A stretch of DNA of 64,000 bases from CAZYJR01 sp964647905 (lineage in GTDB: Bacteria > Desulfobacterota > DSM-4660 > Desulfatiglandales > HGW-15), in contig CAZYJR010000012.1 in assembly GCA_964647905.1 (NCBI GenBank), forward strand, positions 1-64,000, in the 5' to 3' direction. The position numbers and the translations under genes are program-made. The notes under the pieces were generated by a model, which was not told the DNA's origin, ran no database searches, and was given only the letters and a program-made list of their open reading frames with translations. Positions 42,463 through 52,104 of the stretch are shown piece after piece. Position 1 is the stretch's first letter, and each line of letters begins with the position of its first letter.

Positions 42463-43722
42463 ATGAAGACCTACCCAAGGGCGGCCTATCGCGACGTCCC
42501 TCTCTTCGAGAACATATCCGAAGAAGAATGGAACAACTGGAAATGGCAGTTCCGGAACGGAATACGGGACATCAATACCCTCAAGAAGATCATCCGGATC
42601 GACGACCAGGAGGAGAGGGACCTGGAGAAGGTCTTGCAGACCTTCAAGATGAGTATCACCCCGTACTACGCCTGCCTCATGGACCGGGAGTACAAGCGGG
42701 GCTCCGTCAGGCTCCAGGGTGTGCCCGGAATCCGGGAGCTCGAGTACGAGGCCGACGACCGCGACGACCCCCTGGAAGAGGACGTGGACTCCCCTGTGCC
42801 GGGCATCACCCACCGCTACCCCGACCGGGTCCTGTTCCTGGTCACCGGCATCTGCTCCATGTACTGCCGCCACTGCACCAGGAGGCGAATGGTGGGCTCC
42901 AGGGACCACCACCTCGGGGGCGGCGATTTGGAGCGGGCTTTCCATTACATAGAGGAGCACAAGGAGGTGCGCGACATACTTGTCTCCGGAGGAGATCCCC
43001 TGGTCTTGGACGATGACCGGCTGGAGAGCATCCTGGCCAGGCTGAGGGGCATCGATCACGTGGAGATCATCAGGATCGGCAGCCGCACACCGGTGGTTCT
43101 ACCACAAAGGATAACGGCCGACCTGGCCGCCATGCTCAGGAAGTACCACCCCATATACTTGAACACGCACTTCAATCATCCGGGCGAGATAACCCTGGAG
43201 TCCAAGGAGGCCTGCGAGCGGTTGGCCGACGCCGGCATCCCCCTGGGGAACCAGACCGTGCTCTTGAGAGACGTGAACGACTGCCCTTACATCATGAAGA
43301 AGCTGGTCCAGGAGCTCCTGATGATCAGGGTCAAGCCCTACTACATTTACCAGTGCGACCTGTCACGAGGGATCGCCCATTTCAGGACCTCCATAACCAA
43401 GGGGATGGAGATCATAGAGAACCTCAGGGGGCATACCACCGGAATGGCCGTGCCCACCTTTGTTGTGGACGCCCCGGGCGGCGGGGGCAAGATACCGGTG
43501 ATGCCCAACTATATACTGTCGCAGGGCGACCGCCGCCTGGTGCTGCGCAATTACGAAGGCGTGATAACCACGTATACGCAACCGGAGAACGTATTCTCGG
43601 ATTGCGGCCACTGCAGGATTTGCGAGGACGAGCGCTACAGGCCCTTGGATGGCGTGGCCAAGCTCCTGGCTGGGGAGAAGGTCTACCTGGAGCCGGCCGG
43701 GCTCAAGAGGCGGCTGCGGTGA
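42463..43722 (+). CDS. kamA: Lysine 2,3-aminomutase
   Basis: This 419-aa radical SAM/PLP enzyme converts L-lysine to L-beta-lysine. The SAM cluster motif is CSMYCRHC (Cys 131, 135, 138). Asp 299 (YQCDLS) and Asp 336 (VVDAP), which recognise the lysine epsilon-amino group, and the PLP lysine 343 (GGGGKIP) all match the Clostridium subterminale enzyme at a constant offset of six residues. This supports lysine rather than glutamate or arginine as substrate. A C-terminal CGHCRIC matches the structural zinc site. It is the first step of the lysine pathway completed at 55.9-61.5 kb. Confidence 0.93.
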   Translation: MKTYPRAAYRDVPLFENISEEEWNNWKWQFRNGIRDINTLKKIIRIDDQEERDLEKVLQTFKMSITPYYACLMDREYKRGSVRLQGVPGIRELEYEADDRDDPLEEDVDSPVPGITHRYPDRVLFLVTGICSMYCRHCTRRRMVGSRDHHLGGGDLERAFHYIEEHKEVRDILVSGGDPLVLDDDRLESILARLRGIDHVEIIRIGSRTPVVLPQRITADLAAMLRKYHPIYLNTHFNHPGEITLESKEACERLADAGIPLGNQTVLLRDVNDCPYIMKKLVQELLMIRVKPYYIYQCDLSRGIAHFRTSITKGMEIIENLRGHTTGMAVPTFVVDAPGGGGKIPVMPNYILSQGDRRLVLRNYEGVITTYTQPENVFSDCGHCRICEDERYRPLDGVAKLLAGEKVYLEPAGLKRRLR

Positions 43723-43754
43723 CTACAGGCGGACAAGAGAAAGGGGAAGCAAAG

Positions 43755-46205
43755 ATGCTCGAAGTGCGGTTGGTCAAGGCAGGGGACCCTGTCCGGGTGC
43801 CCGTGTCCGCGCTGAAGGACGAGGCGGAGGCCTTTCTGGACTATGCGGCTTCAAGTCCTTTGGCGGGGAGAGACTTCTGCGGGATAGTGGGTGAAGGAGA
43901 CGGCGCGACAAAGTTCTACAGGCTCATGGAGGCCGCCGGGCACCCCGGGGACCCGGAGGGGTTCTTTGAATCGCTCCTGGGGGCGGTGGCGTCCCGGAGT
44001 GCAAACAGCAGGGAGCCGGTGCGGTTGAACGGGGTCTCGTTCCCCCGGGCATTCCTCGTGGCCCTGCTTGAGAGGATTCTGCCGGGCGAGGAGTTCGTCC
44101 CGGTCAAGACGGTGGAGGACCTGGATCGCCTGACGAACCTGGACGCGGACGAGGACGAGCGCAGGAAGCTCCAGGAAGTGATCGAGCTCTTCCCGGTGAG
44201 GATCTCCAAGCATACGGCCAGGCAGATGATGGTTTCGGGCGATGTGTCCTATCAGTATCTGCCCTTTGTGGAGGAGCTGGACCCGGTGGGTCACGTAAAC
44301 ACCTGGATCGGGCAGTTCCACAAGGGCCTCCTGGAGCGCATGTACCGGAATCGGGTCATCTTTCTCCTCAATATGACCTGCCCGGTATACTGCAGATTCT
44401 GCTTCAGGAAGCACAAGGACTCCCGCAACGAGGCCCCGCCCGCCCCGGAGGACGTGAGGGAGGCCGTGGAGTACGTGGCGGGCTCTCCCGACATCAAGGA
44501 AGTGGTGATCACGGGCGGAGACCCGTTCCTCAACAGGCGGAACATGGAAGAGGCCGTGGACGGGCTGAGGGACGTGCCCCACGTAAAGACCCTCCGCCTG
44601 GCCACTCGCTCCATATCCTATTATCCGCACTTGTTCCTGGGAAACGGGGAGGCTTGGCTCAACTACCTGAAACGGAAGAACCTGGAGCTGGAGGAAAAGG
44701 ACAAGCGCATCGAAGTGGCCACCCACTTCATCCACCCCGACGAGGTCAGCCCCCAGAGCCTGGAGATCATCTCGGAGCTGGTAAGGAGCGGTATACAGGT
44801 CTACGTGCAGACCCCGTTCTTGAACGGCTGCAACGACCAAGGCCCGGAGCTGGTCGACCTCTTCTCCAAGCTAAGAGGGGCCGGGGCCGAGATGCACTAT
44901 ATCTATATACCCTGCAGCCCCATCCACGGCAACAGCATCTACTGGGCCCCGCTCTCAAAGGGTATAGCGGCCGGGGCCTACCTCAGGGCGCACGTCTCGG
45001 ACAGGGCCATACCGAGGATCTGCACGGCCACCCCCATAGGGAAGATGGACTGGAACACCAGCGGCTGGGCCGTGGGCCCGGACGGGGAGAACGAACACTT
45101 CCTTTGGATCCGCTCCCCATACACCCCTGAGTACTTCAAGGCCTTCGCTCCGGTGGCCAATGAGCTGGAAGTGGTTCGGGTGAACGACGAGGGCACGATC
45201 GACGTGAAGTACATGGCCCGTATCGGGGACGATGATCTCTACCTGGGCTCCCGGCCCCCGAGGGTGGTGAGGGACAAGGACGAGGACCCGGGTCTCCTGG
45301 AGGAGATCAGGGCCGAGGCCATCCGGGACCAGCGTTTCGGCCGCTCCGTAGTGGAGACCGGGTCTGAGGGCGTGGTCAGAGTTCACAAGACCCGGGTGGA
45401 GCTCGATCCTGAAAAGGGGCCGGGGTCCCTGGATTACCTCCGGGGACAGGATGCGATTACCGATGTGGTGCTCGCCTCGGAACGGGATATGGTGGAGAGC
45501 CTGTCCGCGGTGGAGGAGATCGTGACGGGCCTGGGCGGGATTCCCGGGGTCAATGCGGTGCGCCTGAGGAGCATCAGGCTGAACACCGACCCGTCGCTTT
45601 ACACCAGGCCGGTGATACGACGCCTGGGTGAGCTGAACCGCCTGAGCGTGGTGCGCCCCCTGAGGGTGGAGGTGGAGACCTGGTTCTTCCACTCGAGCGA
45701 GATCGGCCCGGAGCACGGCCGGGTCGCCGCGGCCTTGAGGAGGCGGGGGATATCGGTCTATGTGAACACACCGGTGATCTCCGGTGTGAACGACTCGGCC
45801 GAGGAGCTCCACCGCATGGCCTCCGCCTGCAGGGCGGCGGGCATGGAGTTCCATCATGTCTACGCGGCGGGGCATCCCCTCCAGGCGGTATGCAACCATG
45901 ACCGGCCGGTTGACGTGGACGACCTCCTGGACATGGCCACCAAGGTGAGGCGGGATGGAAGCGGCAGGGAGATACCGGCCTACATCATTCTCACCTACTT
46001 GGGGGAGGCGGACTTCGGGCTGAGCTCAAGGCTGATGGGCAGGGGCGGAGATGTCTGGGCCCGCCTGCTGCCCTATGACCTGGCCTATTTCAAGGCCATG
46101 GATCCGGCTTATGAGTGGCCGGAGGGAGTGGAAGAGGATCCCGAGGGGCGCCCCGTGGTGAAGGTGCCCGGATTGGCCTCGGCCAGCGGGTTCATGGTGT
46201 CCTGA
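43755..46205 (+). CDS. Double-length KamA-like radical SAM protein (816 aa)
   Basis: An N-terminal domain (~1-150) precedes a KamA-like radical SAM barrel (~195-440). The cluster motif is CPVYCRFC (Cys 209, 213, 216), followed by KEVVITGGDPFL. Where KamA has GGGGKIP it reads TPIGKMDW (Lys 430), so a PLP lysine may or may not be kept. Residues ~565-790 resemble a second aminomutase barrel (VEVETWFFHSSEIGPEHGR, VNTPVISGVNDSAEELHRM) but have no CxxxCxxC. The start at 43755 is set by aaaggggaagc. The gene lies between kamA and an ornithine aminotransferase gene. A carbon-skeleton or amino-group rearrangement is likely, with unknown substrate. Confidence 0.8.
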   Translation: MLEVRLVKAGDPVRVPVSALKDEAEAFLDYAASSPLAGRDFCGIVGEGDGATKFYRLMEAAGHPGDPEGFFESLLGAVASRSANSREPVRLNGVSFPRAFLVALLERILPGEEFVPVKTVEDLDRLTNLDADEDERRKLQEVIELFPVRISKHTARQMMVSGDVSYQYLPFVEELDPVGHVNTWIGQFHKGLLERMYRNRVIFLLNMTCPVYCRFCFRKHKDSRNEAPPAPEDVREAVEYVAGSPDIKEVVITGGDPFLNRRNMEEAVDGLRDVPHVKTLRLATRSISYYPHLFLGNGEAWLNYLKRKNLELEEKDKRIEVATHFIHPDEVSPQSLEIISELVRSGIQVYVQTPFLNGCNDQGPELVDLFSKLRGAGAEMHYIYIPCSPIHGNSIYWAPLSKGIAAGAYLRAHVSDRAIPRICTATPIGKMDWNTSGWAVGPDGENEHFLWIRSPYTPEYFKAFAPVANELEVVRVNDEGTIDVKYMARIGDDDLYLGSRPPRVVRDKDEDPGLLEEIRAEAIRDQRFGRSVVETGSEGVVRVHKTRVELDPEKGPGSLDYLRGQDAITDVVLASERDMVESLSAVEEIVTGLGGIPGVNAVRLRSIRLNTDPSLYTRPVIRRLGELNRLSVVRPLRVEVETWFFHSSEIGPEHGRVAAALRRRGISVYVNTPVISGVNDSAEELHRMASACRAAGMEFHHVYAAGHPLQAVCNHDRPVDVDDLLDMATKVRRDGSGREIPAYIILTYLGEADFGLSSRLMGRGGDVWARLLPYDLAYFKAMDPAYEWPEGVEEDPEGRPVVKVPGLASASGFMVS

Positions 46206-46227
46206 TGATACTGAAGGGGGAGGTGGC

Positions 46228-47430
46228 ATGAGATCCGCCGAGTACCTGGAGCTGGAGAACCGTTACGGGGCCCACAATTACAAGCCCCTGGACGTGGTGC
46301 TGGAGCGGGGAGAAGGGATTTGGGTGTGGGACGTGGAAGGGAGGCGTTACATGGACTGCCTCTCTTCATACTCGGCGGTCAACCAGGGCCACTGCCACCC
46401 GCGGATCAGGGAGGCCATGATGGAGCAGGCGGGCAGGCTTACCCTGACATCCAGGGCCTTTCGCAACGACCAATTGGGTCCTTTCTACGAGGAGCTCTGC
46501 AGCCTCACCAACTCCCACAAGGTCCTCCCCATGAACAGCGGGGCCGAGGCCGTGGAGACCGTGATAAAGGCGGTGCGCAAGTGGGGCTACAAGGTCAAGG
46601 GCGTGCCGCCTGGTCGGGCCGAGGTGATCGTATGCGAGGGCAACTTCCACGGGAGGACCATAACCATAGTTGGATTCAGCTCTGATCCGGCGACGCGGGA
46701 GGGGTTCGGGCCGTTCACCCCCGGGTTCAAGACCGTCCCGTACGGCGACGTCCGGGCCCTGGAGGAGGCGATCACGCCCGAGACCGTGGCGTTTCTGGCC
46801 GAGCCCATCCAGGGGGAGGCCGGAGTGATCCTGCCGCCCGCGGGCTACCTGAGGGAGGCGCGGGAGATCTGCACCCGGCACCGGGTGACCATGGTCCTGG
46901 ACGAGATCCAGACCGGCCTGGGGCGCACCGGGAGGATGCTGGCCGAGGAGCATGAGGGGGTGGAGGCCGATGTGACCCTGATAGGAAAGGCCCTCTCGGG
47001 CGGCTTCTACCCGGTCTCAGCGGTCCTTTCCAACACCGAGGTCCTGGGTGTGATCCAGCCGGGCGAGCACGGGAGCACGTTCGGGGGCAATCCCCTGGCA
47101 TGCGCCGTGGCCCGGGCGGCCCTCAGGGTGCTGGTGGAAGAGGGCATGATCGAAAACGCCCGGGAAGCGGGGGAGTACTTCCTGTCCCGGCTCCTGGAGA
47201 TAAGGAGCCCCTGGATCAGGGAGGTCAGGGGCAGGGGCCTGCTGATCGGGGTGGAGCTCGCGCCCGAGGCCGGAGGGGCCCGCAGGTTCTGCGAGAAGCT
47301 CATGGAAAAAGGTCTCCTCTGCAAGGAGACCCATGAAGACACCATCCGGTTCGCCCCGCCGCTCACCATCCGCAGGCAGGATATCGACTGGGCCATGGAG
47401 CGGATCCGGGCGGTCCTGGCCCCGGACTGA
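46228..47430 (+). CDS. rocD: Ornithine--oxo-acid aminotransferase (class III)
   Basis: This 400-aa PLP enzyme moves the delta-amino group of ornithine to 2-oxoglutarate. The N-terminal YGAHNYKPLDVVLERGEG and SAVNQGHCHPRI are RocD hallmarks. The PLP-binding Asp is in LDEIQTGLGRTG and the Schiff-base Lys is in IGKALSGGFYPVSAV. It begins 22 bases after the double KamA-like gene. In this setting it could act on ornithine or on a beta- or omega-amino intermediate made by its neighbour (inference). Confidence 0.9.
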   Translation: MRSAEYLELENRYGAHNYKPLDVVLERGEGIWVWDVEGRRYMDCLSSYSAVNQGHCHPRIREAMMEQAGRLTLTSRAFRNDQLGPFYEELCSLTNSHKVLPMNSGAEAVETVIKAVRKWGYKVKGVPPGRAEVIVCEGNFHGRTITIVGFSSDPATREGFGPFTPGFKTVPYGDVRALEEAITPETVAFLAEPIQGEAGVILPPAGYLREAREICTRHRVTMVLDEIQTGLGRTGRMLAEEHEGVEADVTLIGKALSGGFYPVSAVLSNTEVLGVIQPGEHGSTFGGNPLACAVARAALRVLVEEGMIENAREAGEYFLSRLLEIRSPWIREVRGRGLLIGVELAPEAGGARRFCEKLMEKGLLCKETHEDTIRFAPPLTIRRQDIDWAMERIRAVLAPD

Positions 47431-47441
47431 CGGCCTCGCTC

Positions 47442-49064
47442 TCAACCCTCGTAAACCAACCGGCCGTCAAAGAAGGTCATATCCACCCCGGCCTCGATTA
47501 TCTCGGCCGGGTCCACCCGGTATATGTCCCTGTCCAGGGCCACCAGGTCCCCGCGTTTACCGGGCGTGACCGTTCCGAGCACGCCTCCCAGGCCGCGGGC
47601 CGCTGCAGGGGCGGTGGTGTAGCCCCTTACCGCCTCATCCACCGTGAGGCTCTGCGCAGGGTACCACCCGCCCTGGGGTGTGCCGTCCCGCCTCGTGCGG
47701 GTGACCGCGGCATGGATGCCGACCAGCGGCCTCGGGTCGCAGACCGGTGCGTCCGAGCTCAAGATCAGGGGGAGACCGGCATTGATCATGCTCCTGTAGG
47801 CGTAGGTCAGCCCGGCCCTTTCCCCCACCGATCGCTCTATCATGTTTATATCCAGGAGCAGGTTGTGTGGCTGTATGCAGCCCACCAGGCCGAGGCGGGA
47901 AAGGCGGGCCAGGTCTTCGGGGCGTATCATCTGCAGGTGCTCGACCCTGTGCGGAACAATGGGCCCGCAGCCCGGGGCGATTCCGAGGCGATCCCGCTCC
48001 CGTCTCACCCATTCGAACACCGAGGCCGCCTCCCTGTTCGCCCTCTCCCCGATGGCGTGGATCATCACGGCCAATCCGGAGCCCTCCGCCCGAAGGACCC
48101 ATTCCCTCAAGGACTCGGGCGGGCAAAGGGGCATCCCGCATTCCGCGTCCAGGTATGGATCGATCATCCAGGCGGTGCGGGCGCCCATGCCCCCGTCCAT
48201 GAAGAACTTCAAGTGCCCGATCGTCAACCTATCATCACCCAGTCCTGTGCGGAGACCCAAGGCCAGAGCCTCTTCCAGCCGCTCTCCAGGCAGGCTGACC
48301 CAGCACCTGAGATCCAGCAGGCTCCGCTCCCTGAGCTTCTGCCAGGCCCTGAGCGCTGGGGGGCCTTCCACTCCCCCCATGAGCTTTACGTCATAGAGCC
48401 CGGTGATGCCGTATGAGTGGAGGACCGGGATCCCTTCCTCCATGGCCTCGTAGACTCCTGCGTCGCCGGATTCGGCGATCGCCTCCTTGATCAGGTTCGG
48501 GGCGAGCTCGCGGAGGATGCCGGTGGGCCGCCCGGACGGATCGCGGGCGATTACTCCGTCCGGCGGATCAGGGGTCTCCGGGGTTATGCCCGCCCGTTCC
48601 AGGGCCGGGGAGTTGACGCTGCACAGGTGGAGATCGCAGCGCCACAGGGCGGCCGGGTGGTCGGGGGCGGCGCGGTCCAAGTCGCTGCGATCGGGCATAT
48701 CCCCGTCCGGCCAGTCGCTCTCGTTCCATCCGAGACCCAGGATCCATGAGCCGGGGGGCGTCCCGGCCGCGGCCCGGGCCACAAGCTCCATGCACTCGGC
48801 GAAGGTCTTCACCGGAGCGAGATCCAGGTGCTTCCTCCCCATGGCCCAGTCATAGTAATGAAAGTGGCTGTCCGTGAAGCCGGGCAGCACCGGCCTGCCT
48901 CCCAGATCCAGGACCCTGGTCTCGGGCCTTGCCAGGTGCAGGATATCGGAGTCCGACCCCACGGCCGAGATCCAGCCTCGGGCAAGCGCGACAGCAGAGG
49001 CAAAGGGCCGCTCCGGGTCGAGGGTCCGGACCGCCGCGTTCTTCAGTATCAGGTCCGGCTTCAT
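47442..49064 (-). CDS. Amidohydrolase, YtcJ-like (Amidohydro_3)
   Basis: This 540-aa metal-dependent hydrolase has the N-terminal metal motif FTDSHFHYYDWAMG, a middle HAIGERANREA, VPHRVEHLQM and the C-terminal catalytic Asp in LSSDAPVCDPRPL. Family members hydrolyse amides, formamides or carbamates, and the substrate is often unknown. It is the last gene of a minus-strand operon with a proline-racemase-type enzyme (4-base overlap) and a polyamine-type transporter. It ends convergent to rocD. Confidence 0.85.
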   Translation of the reverse strand: MKPDLILKNAAVRTLDPERPFASAVALARGWISAVGSDSDILHLARPETRVLDLGGRPVLPGFTDSHFHYYDWAMGRKHLDLAPVKTFAECMELVARAAAGTPPGSWILGLGWNESDWPDGDMPDRSDLDRAAPDHPAALWRCDLHLCSVNSPALERAGITPETPDPPDGVIARDPSGRPTGILRELAPNLIKEAIAESGDAGVYEAMEEGIPVLHSYGITGLYDVKLMGGVEGPPALRAWQKLRERSLLDLRCWVSLPGERLEEALALGLRTGLGDDRLTIGHLKFFMDGGMGARTAWMIDPYLDAECGMPLCPPESLREWVLRAEGSGLAVMIHAIGERANREAASVFEWVRRERDRLGIAPGCGPIVPHRVEHLQMIRPEDLARLSRLGLVGCIQPHNLLLDINMIERSVGERAGLTYAYRSMINAGLPLILSSDAPVCDPRPLVGIHAAVTRTRRDGTPQGGWYPAQSLTVDEAVRGYTTAPAAARGLGGVLGTVTPGKRGDLVALDRDIYRVDPAEIIEAGVDMTFFDGRLVYEG

Positions 49065-50092
49065 ATGAGAAACCCCTCTCCGAAAGGATCGCCCGGGGCG
49101 ACCACGAATGAGTGGACCCCGGTCACGTGGGCGCTCCCGGTGATCTCCGCCACCACCGAAGGCATGCCCCCCACCACGGTCTCCCTGACTATGCGGGCCT
49201 CGAACGTGGTTCCCAGCGGACTCGAATTGTAGTAGATCTCCCCGGGCGCGAGCTCCCCCCGGTGGTGGAGCAGGGTGAGCTTGGCCGCCGTCCCGGTCCC
49301 GCAGGGAGATCGGTCCAGGTGGCTTTCACCGTAAATAACGGCGCTCCTGCCCCTGCGGGGCCCGTTCTCCTCGTAGAACTCCGCTACGTCCACCGTTCTC
49401 ACCTCGGCCCTGGCGGGGTGGCAGACCTCCAACTGCTCATTGGCGCACCTGATGATCTCCATTCCCAGGTCGGTCAGTCTTCGGCCCTCTTCGGGCTCCA
49501 GCCGAACCCCGGCCTCGGCCGCCGATACCATGACGAAGAAGCCGCCCACGCAAACCGTGTCCACCCGGATTTGGCCCAGCCCGGGGACTCGGATCTCTCC
49601 GCCTTCCCCGTAGACGAACGAGGGCACGGTCTCCACGGACACCGACCCGACCCGGCCGTCCGAGACCTCGGCCCTTGCGGTCATTGGCCCGGACGGGGTG
49701 TCCACGGTCACGGTGGTCTCGGGCTCGCGGGCCTCCAGCGCACCGGTCTCCAGGACTGTGGTCACCGCCCCTATGGTGGCGTGGCCGCAGAGAAAGGGGT
49801 AGCGCTTGGCGTCCATGTATATGAGGCCGAAGTCCGCCCCTTTGCTAGCGGGCTCGGTCAGGGCCGCAGCCACCATGTCCCTGTGGCCCCGGGGCTCCCT
49901 GGTCAGGCACAGGCGGACCGGGTCCATGTGCTCCATGAAGTGGAGGCGCTTCTCTTTCATGTCCCTGCCGGGGATCGGTCCCAATCCCCCCATGATCAGC
50001 CGTGTGGGCTCGCCGCAGGTATGGGAGTCAATGGTAACTAGCCTGGATGGGTATAGATCCAGGAGTCTCTGGGCGGCCTGCGTCATGTCCAT
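49061..50092 (-). CDS. Proline racemase/4-hydroxyproline epimerase family enzyme
   Basis: This 343-aa cofactor-independent racemase has the DSHTCGEPTRL N-terminus. Both catalytic cysteines are present: FLCGHATIG (first) and DRSPCGTGT (second). Two cysteines indicate racemase/epimerase rather than the dehydratase branch, which has Ser/Thr at one site. Proline and hydroxyproline are both possible; GHATIG and SPCGTGT do not decide. It overlaps the J-domain gene by 10 bases and the amidohydrolase gene by 4. Confidence 0.88.
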   Translation of the reverse strand: MDMTQAAQRLLDLYPSRLVTIDSHTCGEPTRLIMGGLGPIPGRDMKEKRLHFMEHMDPVRLCLTREPRGHRDMVAAALTEPASKGADFGLIYMDAKRYPFLCGHATIGAVTTVLETGALEAREPETTVTVDTPSGPMTARAEVSDGRVGSVSVETVPSFVYGEGGEIRVPGLGQIRVDTVCVGGFFVMVSAAEAGVRLEPEEGRRLTDLGMEIIRCANEQLEVCHPARAEVRTVDVAEFYEENGPRRGRSAVIYGESHLDRSPCGTGTAAKLTLLHHRGELAPGEIYYNSSPLGTTFEARIVRETVVGGMPSVVAEITGSAHVTGVHSFVVAPGDPFGEGFLI

Positions 50093-50709
50093 GGATCTGC
50101 TCCGGACGAAATCCTCACCCTGAGGTAGAGCTCGATGCCCCGCTCCCCGGTCTTTGGGCCCACCACTTTGAGCATGGATCCTTCCTCCACCCCGCCGGGG
50201 ATCTCCACGGTGACCCTCAGGGTCTCTCCGGGCAGGGTGATCCTGAGGTCCCGTTCGGCCCCATCCCGGGCCTCGGCCGGTGTCAGGCGGATCTCGTGTA
50301 CATTGGATTCATAGGCGCCCGGTCTCGGGCTTTCACGAGTGAAAAAAGGGCCGCCCGCCAACAGATCTTCCAGGTCCTCGAAGTCCCAGTGGAACCAGCC
50401 GCCCCCCCGGGAGTGGACCCATGACGGCTCCGGGCCGAAGGACCGTGCACTTCGAGGTGCGCCCCGATTGACCGGAACCCTGCCGCTTTCGGCCGAATCC
50501 GTATCCCTGGGAGTGCGGTCCCGCCCGGCCCGGTCGGTCAGGACGTCATAGGCCTCGTTTATCTCCTGGAAGCGCTCCTTGGCCCCTGGATCACCGCCGC
50601 TGGTATCCGGGTGGTACCGCATAGCGAGCCTCCGGTAGGCCTTCTTGATCTCCTCCGGCCCGGCGTCCTTCCCGATACCCAGTATGAGGTGGTAGTCCTT
50701 CCCGGCCAT
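50083..50709 (-). CDS. J-domain protein (CbpA-like, short)
   Basis: This 208-aa protein has an N-terminal J domain (~4-65) with HPD in RYHPDTSGG. A linker and one C-terminal substrate-binding-like domain follow (LTPAEARDGAERDLRITLPGE, LRVTVEIPGGVEEGSMLKV), a pattern like half of CbpA/DnaJ without zinc fingers. It is embedded between a transporter ATPase gene and a racemase gene, an unusual place for a co-chaperone. Confidence 0.82.
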   Translation of the reverse strand: MAGKDYHLILGIGKDAGPEEIKKAYRRLAMRYHPDTSGGDPGAKERFQEINEAYDVLTDRAGRDRTPRDTDSAESGRVPVNRGAPRSARSFGPEPSWVHSRGGGWFHWDFEDLEDLLAGGPFFTRESPRPGAYESNVHEIRLTPAEARDGAERDLRITLPGETLRVTVEIPGGVEEGSMLKVVGPKTGERGIELYLRVRISSGADPWT

Positions 50710-50858
50710 ATGTCCTTACTCCCCACGCCCCCTCTTTCGTGACGGGAGATCGCGGCTGATGTTCCACCCCGATTATATCCAATCCCGGGTTGCGGCACAA
50801 CCGGGCTCCCGCATCCAGGATAAGGGCCGTGGGGTGGGTAATAAGAGAGATGAAGGGG

Positions 50859-51959
50859 CTACTCCAGGGAGAGGAGATTGCAGTGGCGGGGCGGGGCGTG
50901 TACGAATACCGATTCCCCCCGCCTCAAGGCCCCCATCTTGACCATGCTGATTGCGTGGAGCATGGTGCCGTTTTCGAGCTCTACAAAGTAGCTGACCTCG
51001 CCCCCCATATAGCTCCTGTCCTTGATCTTTCCCCGGAAGGTGTTTCGCTCCGGGATGCGGTCGGTCTCATCCTCGGTATAGAGCTCGAACTTCTGGGCCC
51101 TGACGACCAGCTCCACCGGATCCCCGGCGGCCCATTCCCGCTCCGGAATCGTGCCGAGCTCGTTTCCGTCCTCCAGCTTGACACGTACGTACTGATCCTC
51201 CCTTGCCGCCACAGTTCCCTTGAAGAAGTTGGAGTGGCCGAGGAAGTCGGCCACAAAGTGATTGAGCGGTCTATTATAGACCTCCTCCGGGCTCCCCTCC
51301 TGCTGCTTTATCCCGTCCTTCATCACCACGATCTTGTCCGACATGGAAAGCGCCTCCCTCTGGTCGTGGGTGACGAAGATGGTGGTGACCCCCAGCATCT
51401 GCTGGAGGTTGTCCACCTCCCTGCGCATCTCCTCCCGCAGGTTCTCGTCCAGGGCGGAGAGCGGTTCGTCCATGAGCAGGACATCCGGCTCGATCACAAT
51501 GGCCCTTGCCAGGGCTATCCTCTGCTGCTGGCCTCCGGAGAGCTGTGAGGGCATCCGGTTCTCCACTCCGGGGAGCCTTACCATTTCCAGGGCGCGACTC
51601 ACCCGCTTGCGCATCTCGTCCCTGGGGACCTTGCGGTACTTGAGCCCGAAGGCCACGTTGTCGAAGATGTTCTTGTGGGGGAACAGGGCGTAGTTCTGGA
51701 AGATCATCCCCAGGTTCCGCTTGTGGATGGGGGTGTCGTTCACCCGCTTGCCCTTGATGTAGATATCTCCCTGGGTGGGGGTCTCCAGTCCGGCGATCAT
51801 CCGGAGTATGGTGGTCTTGCCGCACCCGGAGGGGCCGAGAAGGGTGACCAGGGTCCCTTCCTCGATATCCAGGTCCATCTCCTCGACCGCCGCCACCTTG
51901 TCGAATCTCTTTACCACCCCCCGGAGCTTGACCACCGGGGATCTGCCTTCCGGTTCCAC
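50859..51959 (-). CDS. potA: Polyamine-type ABC transporter ATP-binding protein
   Basis: This 366-aa ATPase of the spermidine/putrescine group has Walker A GPSGCGKTT, signature LSGGQQQR, Walker B VLLMDEPLSALD and a TOBE domain (~270-360). It energises the PotB/PotC-type permeases encoded upstream. A pair of strong hairpins separates it from the binding-protein gene. It is the fourth transporter gene in the operon. Confidence 0.9.
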   Translation of the reverse strand: MEPEGRSPVVKLRGVVKRFDKVAAVEEMDLDIEEGTLVTLLGPSGCGKTTILRMIAGLETPTQGDIYIKGKRVNDTPIHKRNLGMIFQNYALFPHKNIFDNVAFGLKYRKVPRDEMRKRVSRALEMVRLPGVENRMPSQLSGGQQQRIALARAIVIEPDVLLMDEPLSALDENLREEMRREVDNLQQMLGVTTIFVTHDQREALSMSDKIVVMKDGIKQQEGSPEEVYNRPLNHFVADFLGHSNFFKGTVAAREDQYVRVKLEDGNELGTIPEREWAAGDPVELVVRAQKFELYTEDETDRIPERNTFRGKIKDRSYMGGEVSYFVELENGTMLHAISMVKMGALRRGESVFVHAPPRHCNLLSLE

Positions 51960-52048
51960 TTTGCCCTATTCTCCCTGCCCGGTCCCGCCCCGATACGGGG
52001 CCGCGGACGGTAATGAGTACTTCTGAATGGGCGCGCCGCCCTTGCGGA

Positions 52049-52088
52049 GTCTCGCGGGGCGAGACCGGGGGGCGGATTCCCCGCCCCC
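52049..52088 (-). promoter_or_regulatory. Two tandem hairpins between the potD-like and potA genes
   Basis: An 8-bp stem GGGGGCGG / CCGCCCCC with a 5-base loop (52068-52088) is followed on the transcribed minus strand by a 6-bp stem GTCTCG / CGAGAC with a 5-base loop (52049-52065). Neither has a T-run. Such hairpins after a binding-protein gene often stabilise its mRNA and lower downstream ATPase expression. Nothing else is seen in the 145-base gap. Confidence 0.6.
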
Positions 52089-52104
52089 TTCGCCCCCATA
52101 CGCC

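Noticed and set aside
52049..52088. Tandem hairpins before potA considered as an operon terminator
   Set aside because: There is no T-run after either stem on the transcribed strand and potA is needed by the upstream genes, so mRNA stabilisation or attenuation is more likely.
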